A stretch of 61,803 bases of DNA. It comes from Shewanella sp. 1CM18E. Lineage in GTDB: Bacteria; Pseudomonadota; Gammaproteobacteria; Enterobacterales; Shewanellaceae. The notes under the pieces were generated by a model, which saw only the letters and a program-made list of their open reading frames with translations, did no database searches and had not been told where the DNA came from. The DNA lies in the NCBI RefSeq assembly GCF_023161665.1, contig NZ_JALNTW010000022.1, positions 1 to 61,803 on the forward strand. Reading direction: 5' to 3'. Positions 44,159 to 52,747 of the stretch are shown here, piece by piece (the stretch's first letter is position 1; each line of letters begins with the position of its first letter). The position numbers and the translations under genes are program-made.

Positions 44159-44195
44159 GGGGCTATAAGTAAAATGACTTTATAGTCCCTATTTT
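44159..44195 (+). terminator. Intercistronic hairpin between pilin and chaperone genes
   Basis: GGGGCTATAAGT (44159-44170) pairs with ACTTTATAGTCCC (44177-44189) with one bulge and one wobble, followed by TATTTTAA. This is a partial terminator or mRNA-end stabiliser that would give more pilin than chaperone and usher. Confidence 0.65.
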
Positions 44196-44275
44196 AATCG
44201 ACGAGAGTCGGTGCCGAAGTAAGCTATTTAAAACAATAAAAGAGGGTAAACCTCGTATATTAGCTAGGCGTAGAT

Positions 44276-45058
44276 ATGAAAAAAATTTTACTTTGCTGTA
44301 TTGCTGCACTTTTGGCGTTTGATGCCTCTGCCAACCTACTTGTTAATCCTACTCGTGTAGAACTTGACCGTAAAAATACCAGTGCTGTTTTCTCTTTAGT
44401 CAATAAAAGCACGAGTTCTGCTCGTTACAATATCTATTTTGAAGATAAAAAAATGCTCAGCAATGGCGAGTATGTCGAATTATCAAAGCAAGAAGCTACC
44501 CACTCGCTAGCAAGTTTTGTACGTTATTCACCCCGTCGAGTTAATATAGAGCCTGAGCAGGGAGTACGAGTTCGTTTAGCTGCTCGTTTACCGAGAAATA
44601 TTGCCCAAGGCGAATATCGTAGTTATATCGTTTTTCATCAGATCCCTTTAGCACCTATAAGTAGCACTGATGCAGCAGAGCAAAATGCTGACACATTCAG
44701 TTTGTCTATTTCTGCTTATATGAAAGTTGCTATCCCGGTTGTGATGCGAGTCGGGGATTTAACCAGCGAACTTAAGATTGAAAAAAGCGCGATTAATAGC
44801 AATAAGCAATCTATTGAGGTGACGCTGCTAAGAACTGGTGATCGCAGTAGCATTGGTGATATAGAGGTGATTAATCCGCAAACCAAGCAAATCGTCGGGG
44901 CAAATAAAAATGTCGCCATATACACTGAGGTTAACCAACGCCAGTTTTCAATACCTTTGAATCAGCCCGTTGCAGCAGGGACCAAGCTACTTATTCGTTA
45001 TCAAGAGAATGACTCGCTTTTTCAAGCAAAAACCGTAGAGGCTAACTTGATAATATAG
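44276..45058 (+). CDS. Periplasmic pilus-assembly chaperone
   Basis: A 260-residue PapD-like protein with a signal peptide (ILLCCIAALLAFDASA) and two immunoglobulin-like domains. The N-terminal NLLVNPTRVELDRKNTSAVFSLVNKS is the usual first strand of chaperones; FVRYSPRRVNIEPEQGVRVRL is the G1/F1 donor region, and GEYRSYIVFHQIPL the following strand. It would hold DUF4402 subunits and deliver them to the usher. It follows the hairpin after the pilin gene and precedes the usher by six bases. Similarity is to chaperones of alternative rather than type 1 pathways. Confidence 0.82.
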   Translation: MKKILLCCIAALLAFDASANLLVNPTRVELDRKNTSAVFSLVNKSTSSARYNIYFEDKKMLSNGEYVELSKQEATHSLASFVRYSPRRVNIEPEQGVRVRLAARLPRNIAQGEYRSYIVFHQIPLAPISSTDAAEQNADTFSLSISAYMKVAIPVVMRVGDLTSELKIEKSAINSNKQSIEVTLLRTGDRSSIGDIEVINPQTKQIVGANKNVAIYTEVNQRQFSIPLNQPVAAGTKLLIRYQENDSLFQAKTVEANLII

Positions 45059-45064
45059 CCGACG

Positions 45065-48000
45065 TTGAGCGCGTTACTTGGCATTTTACAGTTTTGTCGC
45101 TGGCTTACTTTAGCAGCGATATTTCTGATCGCGTTACTTGCGCCCAAACCAGTATCACAAGGCACATCAATAAACGAACCTGTTAATGACGCTAATCTAA
45201 AAACACTTACGCCATTAGCTATCACAGAGAGCGACTCTGCAACGCCGACTATTGTTAACGACACCCCATCTGAAAATCCGCTAAATCGCCAACAAAAAGC
45301 CATCGTAAAAACTGTCATTCAACCAGAACAAGTATCGCAAGTTTCACCGGCTCAGATAACGCAACTAAGGCCTGATAAAGCAATGTTGCCGCAGCGAAGC
45401 AGCAATAAGGATTCTGCGGTAACAATGACGACAGCAGGTCAATCCATCGTTGATGAACCTGTTGATGGCAATCTTGAAATTGCCTCAGAAAATTATTTAG
45501 CGAAACAAAGCAGTATTAAAAGTTTACCAACAGCTGCGCCACTGCAACCTAACCCACATAATAATCAAAAAGCGGCTGAAACTACTTTCTCTGAAGTTCC
45601 TCAAATGCCAGTGTTGCCGGTTAACTCTGTGGCGCTATCTCAGACAGAACTGAATGCTTGTGAGCATCAGCTAGCTATTCCTTATACAAATCAGATGGCT
45701 GACGAAGCATTATTTCTGGTAACTCAGCTTTTTTATGCAGATATGTTGTTAAGTAATGAAATGTTCGCTTATCAAGATAATAGCCGGATTTATTTACCTT
45801 TAGAGTTTATTGTTGAGCAGTTATTGCTACCTTTGCAAATCGATATCGATACTCTGTCGGCACATGGCTGGTTTGTAGACGAGTCGCAAACGATACAAAT
45901 AGGTCAGCAGTTGATGCTGTTTTGGAATCAAGGGCTAGATTGCAGCGCAACATCATCGGTGATTTATCATGACAGTTGGGATCTTTATATCGAGACTAAA
46001 GTATTGCAGCAGCTATTTGGTATTGAGATTAACTTTGATTCAGCGAGGCAAAAGTTTGAAATTGCCGCTTCGGAGAATATTCCGCTTAGCCAATTAATTG
46101 AAAGACAGAAAAAATACCAGTTATTCAATGCACAGAAAAATAGCGCAGATGAGCGAACTGTACGAGCTGTTAATAAAGAATATGCCGTTGTTGGTGATTT
46201 AGCACTGAATGTTGATCTAGGCGTAAGAACCCAATCGCTCAATGATGTGGCTAAAACTGAATTAGACAGTTATATTCAGGCAAGGACTGATCTATTTGGC
46301 CACAACAGTTATGCGGCATATTCTCAAACAGAAAGCGGAGCAACCTTTAATGGCTACCTTGAGAGAGTTATCCAAGATCAATGGATTAATTTCTACCGTT
46401 TAGGTGATGTCGATTCCCACAGCCTATCTTTGGTGTCTTCTTCAACTCGAGGTGCAGGCTTTACAGTTAGCGCTGGCAGTGAGTTTACGGCAGATCTACG
46501 TACCATAGTTGTTGATGGTGAGTTGGAGCCAGGCTGGGATGTAGAACTTTATCGTAATAATACTCTAATTGGCGTACAACGCGTGCAATCTGATGGACTG
46601 TATCGATTTATTGAAGTGCCATATTATATTGGTTTAAACCAGTATCAATTGCGTTTTTATGGGCCTAACGGTGAAAGTCGCGTCGAATCTTTTAGCAAAC
46701 TACTTGATAGCTCAGTACTCGAAAAAGGAAGCATTGGAGTTAATGTTGGCGGTATTGCACGCGAACAAGATGACTTAAAACAGTATTATGCAGATATAAA
46801 CTGGGCAGCAAGAGAAGACATGACCCTTGGCTTAGCTTTAGTTCAACAACAAGATGAATTAAAGCAATGGCAATTTTTACCGCGTTTATCGGTTAATTAT
46901 GTTGGTGATGCTCAGTTAATCCAGCTGAATTATGTTCAAAGCGAACAAGGCTACGCTACGAGTGCTGCAATTCAAGGCAGCCAAAGTGATATCGATTGGC
47001 AAGCTGAGTGGCAAAAGTATAGTAATTATTCAACCTGGGATAATGTTGGCGGTCGGATCAAGCAAGAAGCATTTACCAGTTTAAGCGGTTCTTTTGCTGA
47101 TCTAGGATTGAATTGGGGACTAAATGGCCGTTGGCAGGCGCTTAATTTTGGTAGCGACAATGCACAAGCAAACTTCCTACTTTCAGGTCAACTGTACTCT
47201 TTATCACTAAGTAACGAACTTCGCTGGTCTAGTTTAAATAAGCTTGATAGTTGGAGCGACAGAATTGCAATTTCAGGCAGGTTAAACGATTGGCAAGTAC
47301 GCAGTTATGTTGACGTAGAGATATCCCCAGAATTGACTTTAAACCAATGGGTATCAAATCTAAATACTGCTATTAATGACGATGCTAATTATCAAGTTGA
47401 ACTGCGTTATCAACCTAATAGTGACACTGAGTTTAGTATACGAAACTCCATTGCTTATTTTTTCGACTTTGGCAGTTTGCGACTGGATATTGATAATGCA
47501 TCCAATGGCGATTGGTTCGCACAAATGAAGTGGAATAGCGCAGTATTATGGGATACAGAGCAAGATCGCTGGCTTATCGATAGAATGAGCTATATCAATA
47601 CAGGAACGGTGAAAATCATCGCTTTTCAAGATGATAACGCAAATGGTGAATTTGAAGCGGAAGAACAACCAATATCTGGACTTAGATTCTCTGGGCATAG
47701 TCAATCAAATAAACAAACCGATCAAAACGGCGAGCTACTTGTTACTCAACTACAAACCAATAGGCAGCAAAAGTTAACCTTGAATGAAAATAGTTTGGCC
47801 GATCCATTTTTACTGCCAGCGGCACATATCATTAGTGTTAACCCGCACCCTGGACATATTCAACCTATCTTGTTTCCTGTTATGTATACCGCTGAACTCG
47901 AAGGAGAGGTGGTTTGGCAAGAAAGCGGTTTAGCAGCAACAGGAAAATTGTTAGAGCTGCAATCAACAAATAGCGATATGACTTACCAAGCGCGGGTTGA

Positions 48001-48136
48001 ATATGATGGAGTATTCATCTTTGATCAAATTCTTCCAGGTGACTACCAACTCTTTTTAGACAATGAGCCTATTCGCAGCGTGAAGTTAATGCCTGGCGAG
48101 TTTTTGCAGTTGCCGCAGTTGGGGATTAACGATTAA
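45065..48136 (+). CDS. Outer-membrane usher of alternative chaperone-usher type
   Basis: A 1023-residue protein. After a hydrophobic N-terminal helix (LTLAAIFLIALLA) come about 160 residues of low-complexity, Pro/Thr/Gln-rich sequence, then the usher N-terminal domain (about 235-365; ending SENIPLSQLIERQ), a beta-barrel with many aromatic-ended strands, the plug-type domain (VDGELEPGWDVELYRNN and onward), and a C-terminal SdrB/CnaB-like domain (IAFQDDNANGEFEAEEQPISG). The long N-terminal extension is not found in the E. coli type 1 usher. The start is TTG at 45065; no ATG precedes the membrane helix and no Shine-Dalgarno is visible, so translation probably depends on the chaperone gene. Confidence 0.8.
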   Translation: MSALLGILQFCRWLTLAAIFLIALLAPKPVSQGTSINEPVNDANLKTLTPLAITESDSATPTIVNDTPSENPLNRQQKAIVKTVIQPEQVSQVSPAQITQLRPDKAMLPQRSSNKDSAVTMTTAGQSIVDEPVDGNLEIASENYLAKQSSIKSLPTAAPLQPNPHNNQKAAETTFSEVPQMPVLPVNSVALSQTELNACEHQLAIPYTNQMADEALFLVTQLFYADMLLSNEMFAYQDNSRIYLPLEFIVEQLLLPLQIDIDTLSAHGWFVDESQTIQIGQQLMLFWNQGLDCSATSSVIYHDSWDLYIETKVLQQLFGIEINFDSARQKFEIAASENIPLSQLIERQKKYQLFNAQKNSADERTVRAVNKEYAVVGDLALNVDLGVRTQSLNDVAKTELDSYIQARTDLFGHNSYAAYSQTESGATFNGYLERVIQDQWINFYRLGDVDSHSLSLVSSSTRGAGFTVSAGSEFTADLRTIVVDGELEPGWDVELYRNNTLIGVQRVQSDGLYRFIEVPYYIGLNQYQLRFYGPNGESRVESFSKLLDSSVLEKGSIGVNVGGIAREQDDLKQYYADINWAAREDMTLGLALVQQQDELKQWQFLPRLSVNYVGDAQLIQLNYVQSEQGYATSAAIQGSQSDIDWQAEWQKYSNYSTWDNVGGRIKQEAFTSLSGSFADLGLNWGLNGRWQALNFGSDNAQANFLLSGQLYSLSLSNELRWSSLNKLDSWSDRIAISGRLNDWQVRSYVDVEISPELTLNQWVSNLNTAINDDANYQVELRYQPNSDTEFSIRNSIAYFFDFGSLRLDIDNASNGDWFAQMKWNSAVLWDTEQDRWLIDRMSYINTGTVKIIAFQDDNANGEFEAEEQPISGLRFSGHSQSNKQTDQNGELLVTQLQTNRQQKLTLNENSLADPFLLPAAHIISVNPHPGHIQPILFPVMYTAELEGEVVWQESGLAATGKLLELQSTNSDMTYQARVEYDGVFIFDQILPGDYQLFLDNEPIRSVKLMPGEFLQLPQLGIND

Positions 48137-48299
48137 TGGCGAAACTGGCTTTAGCTTGAGAAATTCAGGTTTTATTGCTTTATTTTTTGGCAGCTATGGG
48201 GACTTCAAGATTTTTTGAACAGATATAAGCAGCGCTAGAAATATCGTGGTATGCAACTATAGTTAACAAACTCCTCCTATGAACTGTTGAGAAAATCAT

Positions 48300-48719
48300 A
48301 TGCAGCGACTATTTGGTTTGGCAACAGCAATTGCTCATGCTCATTTTAATTTAGTACTGCCAGTGTCTATTGAGCAAGCTAAGCCCTTGGAAATGGGTGA
48401 GATCTATAATATCCCGCAAGGAGTTTGTGAAGTGACAGACACAGGTTATAAGGGGAATGCTTGTGCAGGCAGCAACTATTCGTTAGGCAAGCTAATTGTT
48501 AATGGCAATAGTTCACAGCAGGTGCAGATCAAGGTTAATAGCGCCGAAAATAATGAAGTAAAGTTTAAGCCGATTCTGCCCAACGGACAGCAGTCAATAT
48601 CGATCTTATTGTCTACGGCTACAACTGAGCTTTATATAGGAGGAGAACTTTCAATTACTAAAAATGCAACCGAAGGTATCAAAAGCATTCATTATACGAT
48701 TGAAGTTAACTATCAGTAA
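48300..48719 (+). CDS. Second DUF4402-type subunit
   Basis: A 139-residue protein whose body matches DUF4402 (HFNLVLPVSIEQAKPLEMGEIYNIPQGVCE, SLGKLIVNGNSSQQVQIKVNSA, ELYIGGELSITKNATEGIKSIHYTIEVNY) and has a two-cysteine loop like the major subunit. Its signal sequence is very short (MQRLFGLATAIAHA, cleavage after AHA). An in-frame TGA at 48288 interrupts a possible upstream start (ATG at 48279), so either the signal is genuinely minimal or the 5' end is damaged. It lies 163 bases after the usher and probably encodes a minor or tip subunit. No convincing terminator follows. Confidence 0.65.
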   Translation: MQRLFGLATAIAHAHFNLVLPVSIEQAKPLEMGEIYNIPQGVCEVTDTGYKGNACAGSNYSLGKLIVNGNSSQQVQIKVNSAENNEVKFKPILPNGQQSISILLSTATTELYIGGELSITKNATEGIKSIHYTIEVNYQ

Positions 48720-49027
48720 TCTTGTATTAGCGGCACTTAATCGTTAGTAACAAGTTACAACAAGACCTAGCTTTCTCTATGGTCTCTCTTTTCAAACTAG
48801 TCACTATAATTTATAGAACATATGATTTTTTGTGCGATTTCGACTTAATATTAACTTTGTCCACATCTTGATTTTTCGCGCAACATTTTTTCACATTTAC
48901 GTGATGCGGCCCACCTTTTCGCTTAACCCACGCTTACCGCTACGCTAATTTTGCTTATAAAAACATGAGCAACATCTAACAATTTGAACTTCACTAGCTG
49001 TCTTTACTAAATTTACCAAGTTAAAAG

Positions 49028-49043
49028 TGTGACCCGGATCACA
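49028..49043 (+). promoter_or_regulatory. CRP-binding site, perfect palindrome
   Basis: TGTGA-N6-TCACA with matching AAG and CTT flanks is a near-consensus cyclic-AMP receptor protein site, about 290 bases before the receptor start codon. Confidence 0.8.
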
Positions 49044-49134
49044 CTTCTTTAGTTTGGTTTGGTTAATAAAAGGTTGCGCCAGTTTTAGTTAAAAGAACTA
49101 ATAATTTAAACAAATATAGTTTTTACCACTGGCC

Positions 49135-49150
49135 CGTGATGTTAATCACA
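49135..49150 (+). promoter_or_regulatory. Second CRP-like site
   Basis: CGTGA-N6-TCACA departs from consensus in one half-site base. It lies 107 bases after the start of the first site, close to ten helical turns, so both could face the same side of the DNA. Confidence 0.5.
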
Positions 49151-49331
49151 CTGCTTGATTGTTTGCTTGTTATGTTGATTTTCCTTTTGTTTACCTTTTA
49201 TTAACCATTGCGGGTAAATGGTTAATAAATTGCTCGATTGACGCTTGAAAGGTGAAATTGCAGTATCGATACCAACGTCAGGAATAACAAATGACGTATA
49301 TAAAAATAATTAGGTTAGGGAGTACAACATA

Positions 49332-51848
49332 ATGAACAGACCATCTAAATTGGCCTCTGCAATCAAGTTTGGCTTGATTGCTTCGGTTTCAACCACTGCA
49401 TTTGCAACATCTAGCATAGCCTTAGCTGAAGAAGCGGGTGCAGATGTAGAACGCATCGCTGTCACCGGCTCCCGTATCCAACGTCAAGATATGGAAACAG
49501 CATCTCCAGTAACCGTTATTGGCGCTGAAGAAATTCGTGCTGAAGGTTTTACTACTGTTGATGAGTTACTTCAAGCACAAACGTCTATGGGCGGTAAAGC
49601 TGTTGGTTCAAGCACTAACAACGGCGCGGACGGTGTAGCGCAAGTTGATCTACGTGGTATGGGTTCACAACGTACACTAGTACTATTGAACGGCCGTCGT
49701 ATGGTTAACTCAGGTTCTGGCGCAAACAGTTCTGTGGATCTTAACTCAATCCCAGTAGCAATGATTGCTCGAGTAGAAATTCTAAAAGATGGTGCTTCTG
49801 CAGTATATGGCTCTGATGCTATTGCTGGTGTAGTAAACATTATCACTAAGAAAGATTTCGAAGGCTTCCAAGTTGACGTTCAAGGCGGCATGACCGATAA
49901 GAGCGATGGCGAAAATGGTGAGATCAGCGCGTTATACGGTTTTAACACCGATACCGGTAACTACACATTTGGTGCTGCATACTCTGAGCGTAAAGGTGTT
50001 ATTCAGTCTGATCGTGACTGGACTGATCCAGGTAACAGCTCATTCATTCCAAACGGTTCTTTGGGCGGTAAAGTTAAAGATGAGAATGGCAATTGGGTAG
50101 ACCGTGAAGAAGGTTATGACTTTACTCAAGATAGCTTCTACCAGACACCAAGTAAGCGTTACAGCCTATTCGCTAACATGACGCAAGAGCTAGGTGATGA
50201 CATCGTAATGACTGGTGACATCCTATATACCAAGCGTAAGTCTAACCAGCAGTTAGCACCACAACCAGCTAACATCATGCTAGATGTTTGTGCGCCTGGT
50301 GATGATCCAATGACATGTCTAGAGCTTGATCAAGACATGATCGATGCGGGTATTACTCCTGATAAGAACGACCAAGTTAACTACAGAAAGCGTATGAATG
50401 ACGTGGGTCCACGTATTTATAACCAGGACACTGATACATGGCGTATTTCTGCAGGCCTTGAAGGTTCACTAGACATCAATACGGGTATGAACTGGGATGC
50501 TTCATACACTTACGGTAATAACAAAGCTAAGACTGGCGTAGAAAACTCTATTAACGCGAACTTGATGGCTGATGCTATCTATGCTGACCAAGATCCTTGG
50601 TTAACTGGCCAGCCAATGACGGATCAAGATGTACTGAACAGCGTTTCTTATGATGAGCAAGCTGACGGTGGTAACGAGCAGCATGTATTCTCAGCTGGTC
50701 TAAATGGTGAGTTATTTGATCTAGACGCAGGTGCTGTAGCATTCGCAATCGGTGCAGAGTATCGCTACGAGAGCGGTTATTACAATCCGGATCCAATTGT
50801 TGTTGCTGGTGAAAGTACTGCTGCGCAGCAAGATCCAACTGATGGTAGCTACAATGTTATCTCAATATTCCAAGAAGTTAGCGTACCATTTACTGATAAG
50901 CTAACCGGTGAATTTGCACTACGCTTTGATGATTACTCAACATTTGGTAATGCATCAACCTGGAAGATTGGTCTTACTTACGAAGCAACTGATGACTTAA
51001 TGCTGCGTACAGTAGCTGCAACAGGTTTCCGTGCGCCAAGCGTAAGCGAACTATATGGCGGTAACTCAGGTTCTTACGACTACCTAGTTGATCCATGGGG
51101 TAACGAAAAAGACCCACAGATCCTAGTAAACCGTACTTCTGATGAAGATCTTAAGCCAGAAGAGTCTGAGTCATACACTGCTGGTTTAGTTTATTCGCCA
51201 AGTTATGTAGATGGTATGTCGCTAACTGTTGATTACTGGCGCTTTAAAGTGAAGAACGCAATTACGCGTCTTGACACGCAAGCTGGTATCGATGCGTGTT
51301 ATGCAGGTGACGCATCAGCTTGTGAAACATTCAACATTGGTGCAGATGGTGATTTGTCTAACTTGACCAACTCACTAACTAACGTTGGTTTCCAAGATAC
51401 AAGCGGTATTGACTTCAACTTAGCCTATAACTTTGAGGCATTGAGCCTAGACTGGACCGTAAGCAACGATACAACTTACTTGTTGAACTTCGAGCAAGAC
51501 GGTAAAGATTACACAGGTACAATCGATGGTAATTTCGGTGCTTACGCAGAAGTTCGTAACAACTTCAGCATCAAAGCGGGTCAAGATGACTGGACTGTAA
51601 TGTACTTCAACCGTTATATCGGTGAAATGGATGACCTAGCAACAGGTGATAAGGTAGATTCTGTTCTTTACCACAACCTATCAGCATCTTACTTCATCAA
51701 CGATGCTTGGATGCTAAGCGCTGGTGTTAAGAACTTTACTGATGAAGAGCCATCAAAAGTTTCTAACGGTAGTGACGGCGGTACAGTACCAGAAGTTTAC
51801 GATGTAATTGGTCGTACATACTTCGCTGGTGTAACCATGAAGTTCTAA
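49332..51848 (+). CDS. TonB-dependent outer-membrane receptor
   Basis: An 838-residue receptor with a signal peptide (IKFGLIASVSTTAFATSSIALA), a plug domain (RIAVTGSRIQRQDMETASPVTVIGAEEI; VDLRGMGSQRTLVLLNGRRMV; ILKDGASAVYGSDAIAGVVNIITKK) and a 22-stranded barrel that ends VIGRTYFAGVTMKF with the terminal phenylalanine. The substrate is not evident: this is the large marine-gammaproteobacterial group whose members take up peptides, sugars or metal chelates. No transporter or enzyme gene for a substrate lies beside it. The CRP-like sites upstream point to carbon or energy control rather than iron, as no Fur box was noticed. Confidence 0.9.
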   Translation: MNRPSKLASAIKFGLIASVSTTAFATSSIALAEEAGADVERIAVTGSRIQRQDMETASPVTVIGAEEIRAEGFTTVDELLQAQTSMGGKAVGSSTNNGADGVAQVDLRGMGSQRTLVLLNGRRMVNSGSGANSSVDLNSIPVAMIARVEILKDGASAVYGSDAIAGVVNIITKKDFEGFQVDVQGGMTDKSDGENGEISALYGFNTDTGNYTFGAAYSERKGVIQSDRDWTDPGNSSFIPNGSLGGKVKDENGNWVDREEGYDFTQDSFYQTPSKRYSLFANMTQELGDDIVMTGDILYTKRKSNQQLAPQPANIMLDVCAPGDDPMTCLELDQDMIDAGITPDKNDQVNYRKRMNDVGPRIYNQDTDTWRISAGLEGSLDINTGMNWDASYTYGNNKAKTGVENSINANLMADAIYADQDPWLTGQPMTDQDVLNSVSYDEQADGGNEQHVFSAGLNGELFDLDAGAVAFAIGAEYRYESGYYNPDPIVVAGESTAAQQDPTDGSYNVISIFQEVSVPFTDKLTGEFALRFDDYSTFGNASTWKIGLTYEATDDLMLRTVAATGFRAPSVSELYGGNSGSYDYLVDPWGNEKDPQILVNRTSDEDLKPEESESYTAGLVYSPSYVDGMSLTVDYWRFKVKNAITRLDTQAGIDACYAGDASACETFNIGADGDLSNLTNSLTNVGFQDTSGIDFNLAYNFEALSLDWTVSNDTTYLLNFEQDGKDYTGTIDGNFGAYAEVRNNFSIKAGQDDWTVMYFNRYIGEMDDLATGDKVDSVLYHNLSASYFINDAWMLSAGVKNFTDEEPSKVSNGSDGGTVPEVYDVIGRTYFAGVTMKF

Positions 51849-51873
51849 ATAGCATTAGCTATTTAACCTAAAG

Positions 51874-51899
51874 AAAAAGCGCCGTAAGGCGCTTTTTTA
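51874..51899. terminator. Bidirectional terminator between the receptor and gloA
   Basis: AAAAAGCGCC (51874-51883) pairs with GGCGCTTTTT (51888-51897) around GTAA. T-runs follow on the plus strand and on the minus strand, so it serves both convergent genes. Confidence 0.92.
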
Positions 51900-51923
51900 T
51901 TGGCAAAAAGAGAAGGTAAAAAA

Positions 51924-52334
51924 TTAACCTAAACCTTTCTCCGCAGAACTCATCTGAATAAATTCAATTTTATAACCATCAGGATCTTCAACAAAAGCGA
52001 TTTCAGTACTGCCGCCAGCGACTGGACCTGCAGGACGAATAACTTTACCACCGGCCGCGGTAATCGCTTCACAACGTGCGTAGATATCTTCTTCGCCAAT
52101 TGCGATATGACCAAAAGCATTGCCATGATCGTAGCTCTCAGTGCCCCAGTTGTATGTAAGCTCAATTACAGCGCTTCCTGTAGACTCCTCATCATAGCCA
52201 ACAAAGGCTAATGTGTACTTATATTCGCTGTTTTCACTTTGTCTAAGCAGCTTCATGCCTAAAACTTGCGTATAAAATTCAATACTGCGCTCAAGATTGC
52301 CAACGCGGAGCATGGTATGTAGTAGTTGTGCCAT
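51924..52334 (-). CDS. gloA: Lactoylglutathione lyase (glyoxalase I)
   Basis: A 136-residue cytoplasmic enzyme that converts the methylglyoxal-glutathione adduct to lactoylglutathione. Metal ligands are His6, Glu58, His76 and Glu124, and the segments MAQLLHTMLRVGNLERSI and AFVEDPDGYKIEFIQ are typical. The reading frame stays open to 52451, but the conserved start is the ATG at 52334, with GGA about eight bases upstream. It is monocistronic and convergent with the TonB receptor. Confidence 0.95.
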   Translation of the reverse strand: MAQLLHTMLRVGNLERSIEFYTQVLGMKLLRQSENSEYKYTLAFVGYDEESTGSAVIELTYNWGTESYDHGNAFGHIAIGEEDIYARCEAITAAGGKVIRPAGPVAGGSTEIAFVEDPDGYKIEFIQMSSAEKGLG

Positions 52335-52523
52335 GTTAGATTTCCAACAAGTAGGGGAATAGTTGAGCCGAAGTATATCGAAATTCTCATTGATAGACAC
52401 ACTTTGTAAAAATTGAGCCAGATCAATTTCTTTAGTCAGTGCATGGATCACAAAATCTCTAAATTACTCTGAGAAAGTCCCATATTTCTTATACTATTAG
52501 TTAAGTATTTAAAGGAGAGCACT

Positions 52524-52607
52524 ATGCAAACTGAACTAAAAATGTCACTCGGTCTTACTGCTGTGATTGCTGCGTTTTTAACTGTTTTCTTTATTTGTAT
52601 GTACTAA
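52524..52607 (+). CDS. Predicted 27-residue membrane peptide
   Basis: A short gene: the ATG is preceded by AAAGGAGAG at ideal spacing, the strongest ribosome site in the vicinity. It encodes 27 residues, MQTELKMS followed by a hydrophobic helix (LGLTAVIAAFLTVFFICMY). A TATACT element lies about 30 bases upstream, and a terminator lies about 85 bases after the stop. I do not recognise the peptide, but the signals around it support expression. Confidence 0.6.
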   Translation: MQTELKMSLGLTAVIAAFLTVFFICMY

Positions 52608-52692
52608 AGCTATTTTGTTAGGTCGTGGTATAAGTGAGAGTTTTACTTATCGAATGGCGTAACCGCAAGATAGTTAATAGCATAGAGATACA

Positions 52693-52720
52693 AAAAAAGC
52701 CGCAAATAGCGGCTTTTTTG
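52693..52720. terminator. Terminator between the 27-residue gene and nth
   Basis: AAGCCGC (52697-52703) pairs with GCGGCTT (52709-52715) around AAATA, with A- and T-runs on both sides, so it can end transcripts from either direction, including the rnf-nth operon. Confidence 0.88.
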
Positions 52721-52747
52721 TTTTTAGACTGAGGCGTGGTAAGAGAA

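Larger units (their letters stand above)
48720..49331 (+). promoter_or_regulatory. Regulatory region of the TonB-receptor gene
   Basis: This 612-base gap holds no gene. It carries two CRP-like palindromes (49028-49043 and 49135-49150) and a ribosome site AGGGAG before the receptor ATG. The middle is AT-rich; I could not pick a single certain -10 and -35 pair. Confidence 0.6.

Noticed and set aside
48892..48905. TCAC-N6-GTGA inverted repeat considered as a third CRP site
   Set aside because: The half-sites have the wrong orientation for CRP (they read outwards), and no other regulator consensus fits well.
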